Shown one piece after another: positions 4,969-7,822 of a DNA stretch of 7,822 nucleotides. This DNA comes from Syntrophorhabdus sp. (GTDB lineage: Bacteria; Desulfobacterota; BSN033; UBA1163): contig DYHU01000179.1 of NCBI GenBank assembly GCA_020724025.1, positions 1-7,822 on the forward strand, read 5' to 3'. The translations under genes were made by a program, and so were the position numbers. A model generated the notes under the pieces. That model saw only the letters and a list, made by a program, of their open reading frames with translations, had not been told where the DNA came from and searched no databases. Within the stretch, counting starts at the first letter, position 1. Every line of letters begins with the position of its first letter.

Positions 4969-5646
4969 CTACCTGTTGACAACTTTGCCGTCCCTGATTT
5001 CAAAAATCGCCTCGGCCTTTTTTGCTATTTCACCGTTATGGGTAACAATAACGATCGTCTTTCCTTCCTTATGGAGTTTGAAGATATGGGCGAGGACTTC
5101 CGCCTCCGACTCTGAATCGAGATTTCCCGTTGGCTCATCCATTAATAGTATCTCAGGGTCGTTTGCCAGTGCACGGGCAATCGCGACCCTTTGCTGCTGG
5201 CCCCCTGAAAGCTCTGAAGGCTTTGCTTTAAGTTTTTCCGAAAGTCCCAGCAGCGATAGGAGTTCCTTCGCTTTTTCCCCGTGGGCCTTTGTATTATTTC
5301 TTGAAAACATCATAGCCGCTTCGATATTCTCTTGGGCTGTGAGGTTTCGAAGAAGGTTGAAGAATTGAAAGATAAAACCGATCTTCTTTGCCCTTAACTC
5401 AGCAAGATCGCTGTTACCCAATTCAGTAATATCTAACTCATCAATGAAGACCCGACCTTCCGTTGGCCTGTCAAGCCCACCCATCAAATGCATCAGGGTG
5501 CTCTTGCCATGGCCTGATGGACCGATGATGCACGAAAAGGACCCCTTCGGAATCTCAAGGCTCACGCCTCTGAGGGCATGCGTTTTCACTTTGCTTGTGT
5601 TGTATGTTTTTATTAGATTTTCAGTTCTTATCATTGTATCATTCAT
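4969..5646 (-). CDS. ABC transporter ATP-binding protein, MacB/LolD-like
   Basis: A 225-residue cytoplasmic ATPase that powers the adjacent FtsX-type permease. Motifs are complete: Walker A GPSGHGKST (42-50, with His where Ser or Cys is more common), Q-loop Q94 in FIFQFFNLL, signature LSGGQQQR (146-153), Walker B ILLMDEP (166-172) with catalytic E171, and switch H203. The length is normal for the family. The ATG at 5646 overlaps the permease stop by 8 bases, with GGAGG 9 bases upstream, so translation is probably coupled. Members of this group act mechanically on periplasmic substrates or lipoproteins; the substrate here is not evident. Confidence 0.95.
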   Translation of the reverse strand: MNDTMIRTENLIKTYNTSKVKTHALRGVSLEIPKGSFSCIIGPSGHGKSTLMHLMGGLDRPTEGRVFIDELDITELGNSDLAELRAKKIGFIFQFFNLLRNLTAQENIEAAMMFSRNNTKAHGEKAKELLSLLGLSEKLKAKPSELSGGQQQRVAIARALANDPEILLMDEPTGNLDSESEAEVLAHIFKLHKEGKTIVIVTHNGEIAKKAEAIFEIRDGKVVNR

Positions 5647-6802
5647 ACCTTATAGCCTCCACTGGACTAAGTTTTGATGCCCTCCATGCAGGGTAAAACC
5701 CTGAAATGAGGGAGATAAAAAGCGAAAAAAGTAATGATCCGAAAATGAGCACTGGGTCAAAATTCACTGCGAGCGTCGAGCCCTTCATGAAGGCGGTAAA
5801 TTCATTCTGGGAGATATAGGGAGCGGCTATCGAAGAAAACAGAAGACCTATGCCCAATCCGATAATGCCTCCAAGAAGGCCGTACAATCCTGACTCAAGA
5901 AGAAATATGTTGAAAATTGTGGTCTTCTTGGCACCAATGGCCTGCAGTATCCCTATTTCACGCTTTCTCTCGTGGATGGCTGTCATCATGGTGTTGATGA
6001 TCCCGAAGGCCGCAGCGAGGATCGCAACGACGGCGATGAGCTGAAGCGTGAGGCTGACCGTTCCGACAATGGAAAGCACGGATTTAAGAAGCTGCTTATC
6101 GGATACTACCGCAACATTAGACGTATCCTGAATCTTCTGGATATACTCATCTGTTTTTGAAATGTCGTCCACCTTTATCGCTATAAATGAAACCTTGTCT
6201 CCTACTCCGTAAAGTTCTTGAGTAACGGACAGGGGCATGAATACAGCGATGTCATCCTTACTCCCTGTTTCCTTGAGAATCCCTTTCACAGGAAACCGCT
6301 TCCCCCTGATCGTCAATTCATCCGCCGGGCTCAGCTTGAACTGCTGGGCAATACCAGATCCTATAACGAGAGACCTTTCATCGGCTGATGCAAAATACTC
6401 CCCATTCCCCATATCCCATCCCTTGAAAGGCTTCATCTCTTCTGGCAGGATGCCGATAACGGGTACGGGACTGTTTTTATATGCGGTCTTTTCTGTGAGA
6501 TACGGGACAGCTTTAAGGCCCTTTATGGAAGAAATCTTTTTCACCTCATCGAAAGGTATTGCCTCGGGGAGTTGTTCTCCTGTCAGGACTGAAATCTGTT
6601 CATAGGCACACCACCCTTTGGGCGTTACGACCAAATTTGCACCAAGTTCCCCTGCCTGTCTTTTCACCTCATCCTTCAGGCTGCCCCCCAGGGATAAGAG
6701 GGTTACGAAGGAGGCTATCCCAATCGTTATGCCGAGAAGCGTGAAGATAAACCTTCCCTTTCTGCCCGTAACGTTTCTTAAAATAAGTTTTGGTATGTTC
6801 AT
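5639..6802 (-). CDS. FtsX/MacB-like ABC transporter permease
   Basis: A 387-residue inner-membrane protein with the MacB topology: one N-terminal membrane helix (about 18-38, TLLGITIGIASFVTLLSL), a large periplasmic domain (about 45-240), then three C-terminal helices (about 245-278, 295-328 and 345-372) and the usual PAWRASKLSPVEAIRYE ending. It pairs with the ATPase that overlaps its 3' end. The start has GGAGG 9 bases upstream and lies 2 bases after the stop of the OB-fold-like gene, so the genes are clearly co-transcribed. An early periplasmic segment, PKGWCAYEQ, carries one Cys. The substrate is unknown; co-occurrence with a Cys-rich exported protein and metal genes makes a metal-related envelope role possible but unproven. 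Confidence 0.95.
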   Translation of the reverse strand: MNIPKLILRNVTGRKGRFIFTLLGITIGIASFVTLLSLGGSLKDEVKRQAGELGANLVVTPKGWCAYEQISVLTGEQLPEAIPFDEVKKISSIKGLKAVPYLTEKTAYKNSPVPVIGILPEEMKPFKGWDMGNGEYFASADERSLVIGSGIAQQFKLSPADELTIRGKRFPVKGILKETGSKDDIAVFMPLSVTQELYGVGDKVSFIAIKVDDISKTDEYIQKIQDTSNVAVVSDKQLLKSVLSIVGTVSLTLQLIAVVAILAAAFGIINTMMTAIHERKREIGILQAIGAKKTTIFNIFLLESGLYGLLGGIIGLGIGLLFSSIAAPYISQNEFTAFMKGSTLAVNFDPVLIFGSLLFSLFISLISGFYPAWRASKLSPVEAIRYE

Positions 6803-6804
6803 TC

Positions 6805-7212
6805 CTATTTACCTCCGAAGTAATTTCTCAAGACCTCCACTTTTGTGGCTGCAAATAATGGGACCCGCCCGCTTTGAGTAAAACTCCCTACAACATTTAC
6901 CTCGTCCCATTGTTTTGGTATAGGACCCTCGTACCTGACAGGGAGATAGAACCTTGCGCAGCCGGTGCTCTTACAGGCTATGGCCTCTGCTGTATCTATT
7001 AGGAGAAAGACCTTTGGGTCTTGTCTTGTAACACCTGCCGAAACCCCGGTAATGTTAATCGTGCCTTTATAGGCTAAGGGGTCTGACTGGATATCGTTGA
7101 CACTTAATATCCCGCCTCCCTTTATCGTTTTAGTCTTTTCGTTGCTTAAACTAATAATGGCAATGCCTGCTATAAAAACAATTACCCCAAAGATTAAGAT
7201 ATATTTTTTCAT
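6805..7212 (-). CDS. Membrane-anchored OB-fold-like periplasmic protein, CcmE-like in outline
   Basis: A 135-residue protein with one N-terminal membrane anchor (5-22, ILIFGVIVFIAGIAII) followed by a beta-rich domain (35-128) whose pattern resembles OB-fold proteins such as CcmE. Segments include YKGTINITGVSAGV, KVFLLIDT, DEVNVVGSF and a terminal VEVL strand. It lacks the CcmE heme-binding His motif and instead has C80-x4-C85 (ACKSTGC), possibly a disulfide or metal pair. The frame extends to an ATG at 7242, but the start at 7212 has AGGAGG 5 bases upstream and begins right at the anchor. It is the gene just before the FtsX-like permease, so it is probably an accessory periplasmic component of that transporter. 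The family assignment is tentative. Confidence 0.85.
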   Translation of the reverse strand: MKKYILIFGVIVFIAGIAIISLSNEKTKTIKGGGILSVNDIQSDPLAYKGTINITGVSAGVTRQDPKVFLLIDTAEAIACKSTGCARFYLPVRYEGPIPKQWDEVNVVGSFTQSGRVPLFAATKVEVLRNYFGGK

Positions 7213-7311
7213 AATAGCCTCCTGGAATTTAGAGATATGCACTCAAAGATGCAGAAGCACATTTGGCCTTGCGTCAATTACAATTTTCGAAGTGATATTG
7301 AATTCTTAGTC

Positions 7312-7638
7312 TTAAAGGACTTTTGGGGGATGGAAAATGGCCCTAATAGGTGATTTAGGGTGTAGCTCTTTCACAAACTGAAGGAAGTAAACACTTTCCG
7401 ATGAAACGGAAAGCATAAATGGCGAAACGATATTGGTAGAAAGGCACAAGAAAAGTGGGCAGTCTGAAGTGGAACAATGAGTGGGAATCTGGGTCTCGTC
7501 TTTATTGCATTCGTCACAGCAGGACTCTTCAGCCTTCCCATAGAGAACTGCGGAAACAGATTCTGGTAAGCCAGAAAAGATCGAGAACACTGTGATCAAA
7601 ACGATTGCAGAAACAACCCTAAAAATCCTCATCTCCAT
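7312..7638 (-). CDS. Small exported Cys-rich protein of unknown function
   Basis: A 108-residue protein with a clear signal peptide (1-30, hydrophobic core VVSAIVLITVFSIFSG, likely cleavage after SVSA). Six cysteines follow in a short stretch, C40-C41-x2-C44 and C55-x4-C60-x4-C65, ahead of a tail ending in IFHPP. Short exported Cys/His-rich proteins with an IFHPP-like end occur beside metal efflux genes in my recollection, but I cannot name a family. It is the first gene of the probable operon with the OB-fold-like protein and the ABC transporter; a 69-bp gap (7243-7311) without a visible terminator separates it from the next gene. Start at 7638 or 7632; neither has a normal Shine-Dalgarno spacing. 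Confidence 0.75.
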   Translation of the reverse strand: MEMRIFRVVSAIVLITVFSIFSGLPESVSAVLYGKAEESCCDECNKDETQIPTHCSTSDCPLFLCLSTNIVSPFMLSVSSESVYFLQFVKELHPKSPIRAIFHPPKVL

Positions 7639-7644
7639 ATTTTT

Positions 7645-7673
7645 TTTATAATCCTTTACAAGGAGAAAGTCAA
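7645..7673 (-). promoter_or_regulatory. Sigma70-type promoter ahead of the Cys-rich/ABC transporter operon
   Basis: On the minus strand, TTGACT (7668-7673, 5 of 6), a 17-bp spacer and TATAAA (7645-7650, 5 of 6). Transcription would start near 7638, practically at the first ATG of the Cys-rich gene, implying a leaderless or nearly leaderless mRNA unless the promoter match is accidental. Confidence 0.5.
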
Positions 7674-7706
7674 TGTCATTCTAATGTCGCTTTATAACCA
7701 TCTGGC

Positions 7707-7822
7707 TTAAAGTTCCTTAAAAGTGATTGTATACCTTAAATTAAATCCAAATAAATCATCGAGTGCTTTTCCATCTGCCTCTGCATAAGGATACATGAAG
7801 TAGTTCAGTTTCCCATCTTTCT
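7707..7822 (-). CDS. C-terminal fragment of an unidentified protein entering from the right edge
   Basis: On the minus strand the frame from the right edge gives 37 codons before TAA at 7707-7709, ending LDDLFGFNLRYTITFKEL. The alternating hydrophobic residues (FGFNLRYTITF) look like a terminal beta strand, as in an outer-membrane barrel, but the last residue is Leu rather than an aromatic. The stretch 7639-7706 after it holds the promoter described separately and no gene. Too short to identify. Confidence 0.45.
   Translation of the reverse strand, partial: KDGKLNYFMYPYAEADGKALDDLFGFNLRYTITFKEL

Noticed and set aside
1..7822. CRISPR array, tRNA, rRNA, transposase or insertion-sequence ends
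   Set aside because: No regularly spaced direct repeats, no cloverleaf or rRNA-like sequence, and no transposase frame or terminal inverted repeats were seen.

Overview
The window is a bacterial chromosomal segment in which every supported gene lies on the minus strand, so it reads from right to left. It suggests a selenocysteine-using anaerobe, most likely a Desulfobacterota (deltaproteobacterium)-like organism. The reasons are three in-frame UGA codons placed where relatives would carry cysteine or a C-terminal U-x-x-stop, each followed by a small hairpin at bacterial SECIS distance, plus an MtrA-like corrinoid protein in a bacterial context. Taxonomy is inference; there is no rRNA or phylogenetic marker here.

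Right part (7822 to about 4969). The C-terminal end of an unidentified gene enters from the right edge. A promoter-like element then precedes a likely operon of four genes: a small exported Cys-rich protein, a membrane-anchored OB-fold-like protein, a MacB/FtsX-type permease and its ABC ATPase. Start and stop codons are close or overlap across the last three. The region 4711-4968 contains an inverted repeat, a short membrane-like reading frame without a clear start, and a good promoter (TTTACA-17-TATATT) for the next unit.

Centre (4710 to 2671). This unit encodes an MtrA-like corrinoid-binding domain fused to a Cys-rich C-terminal domain, a stand-alone second copy of that Cys-rich domain, a 59-residue Cys/Sec ribbon protein with UGA at 3030-3032, and a Uxx-star glutaredoxin-like protein ending Sec-Gly-Val-stop with UGA at 2680-2682. 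The stand-alone domain and the ribbon protein share one uninterrupted frame, yet the ribbon has its own perfect Shine-Dalgarno sequence.

Left part (2634 to 1). A CadC/ArsR-type metal sensor is preceded by a TTGACA-17-TAATAT promoter with a perfect inverted repeat next to the -10. A second operator-like inverted repeat lies between the sensor and a P1B-type heavy-metal ATPase. The ATPase runs off the left edge after 697 codons. It has a UGA (2048-2050) in place of the first Cys of its first heavy-metal-binding motif, giving D-U-P-N-C, and an unusual C-S-C transmembrane metal motif.

Taken together, the left two thirds looks like a metal(loid)-handling island built from selenocysteine and cysteine thiol/selenol ligands, a corrinoid methyl-carrier-like protein, a redox glutaredoxin, a metal sensor and an efflux ATPase. 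A corrinoid- and selenol-based metal or metalloid handling pathway is a hypothesis from this arrangement, not something the sequence proves.
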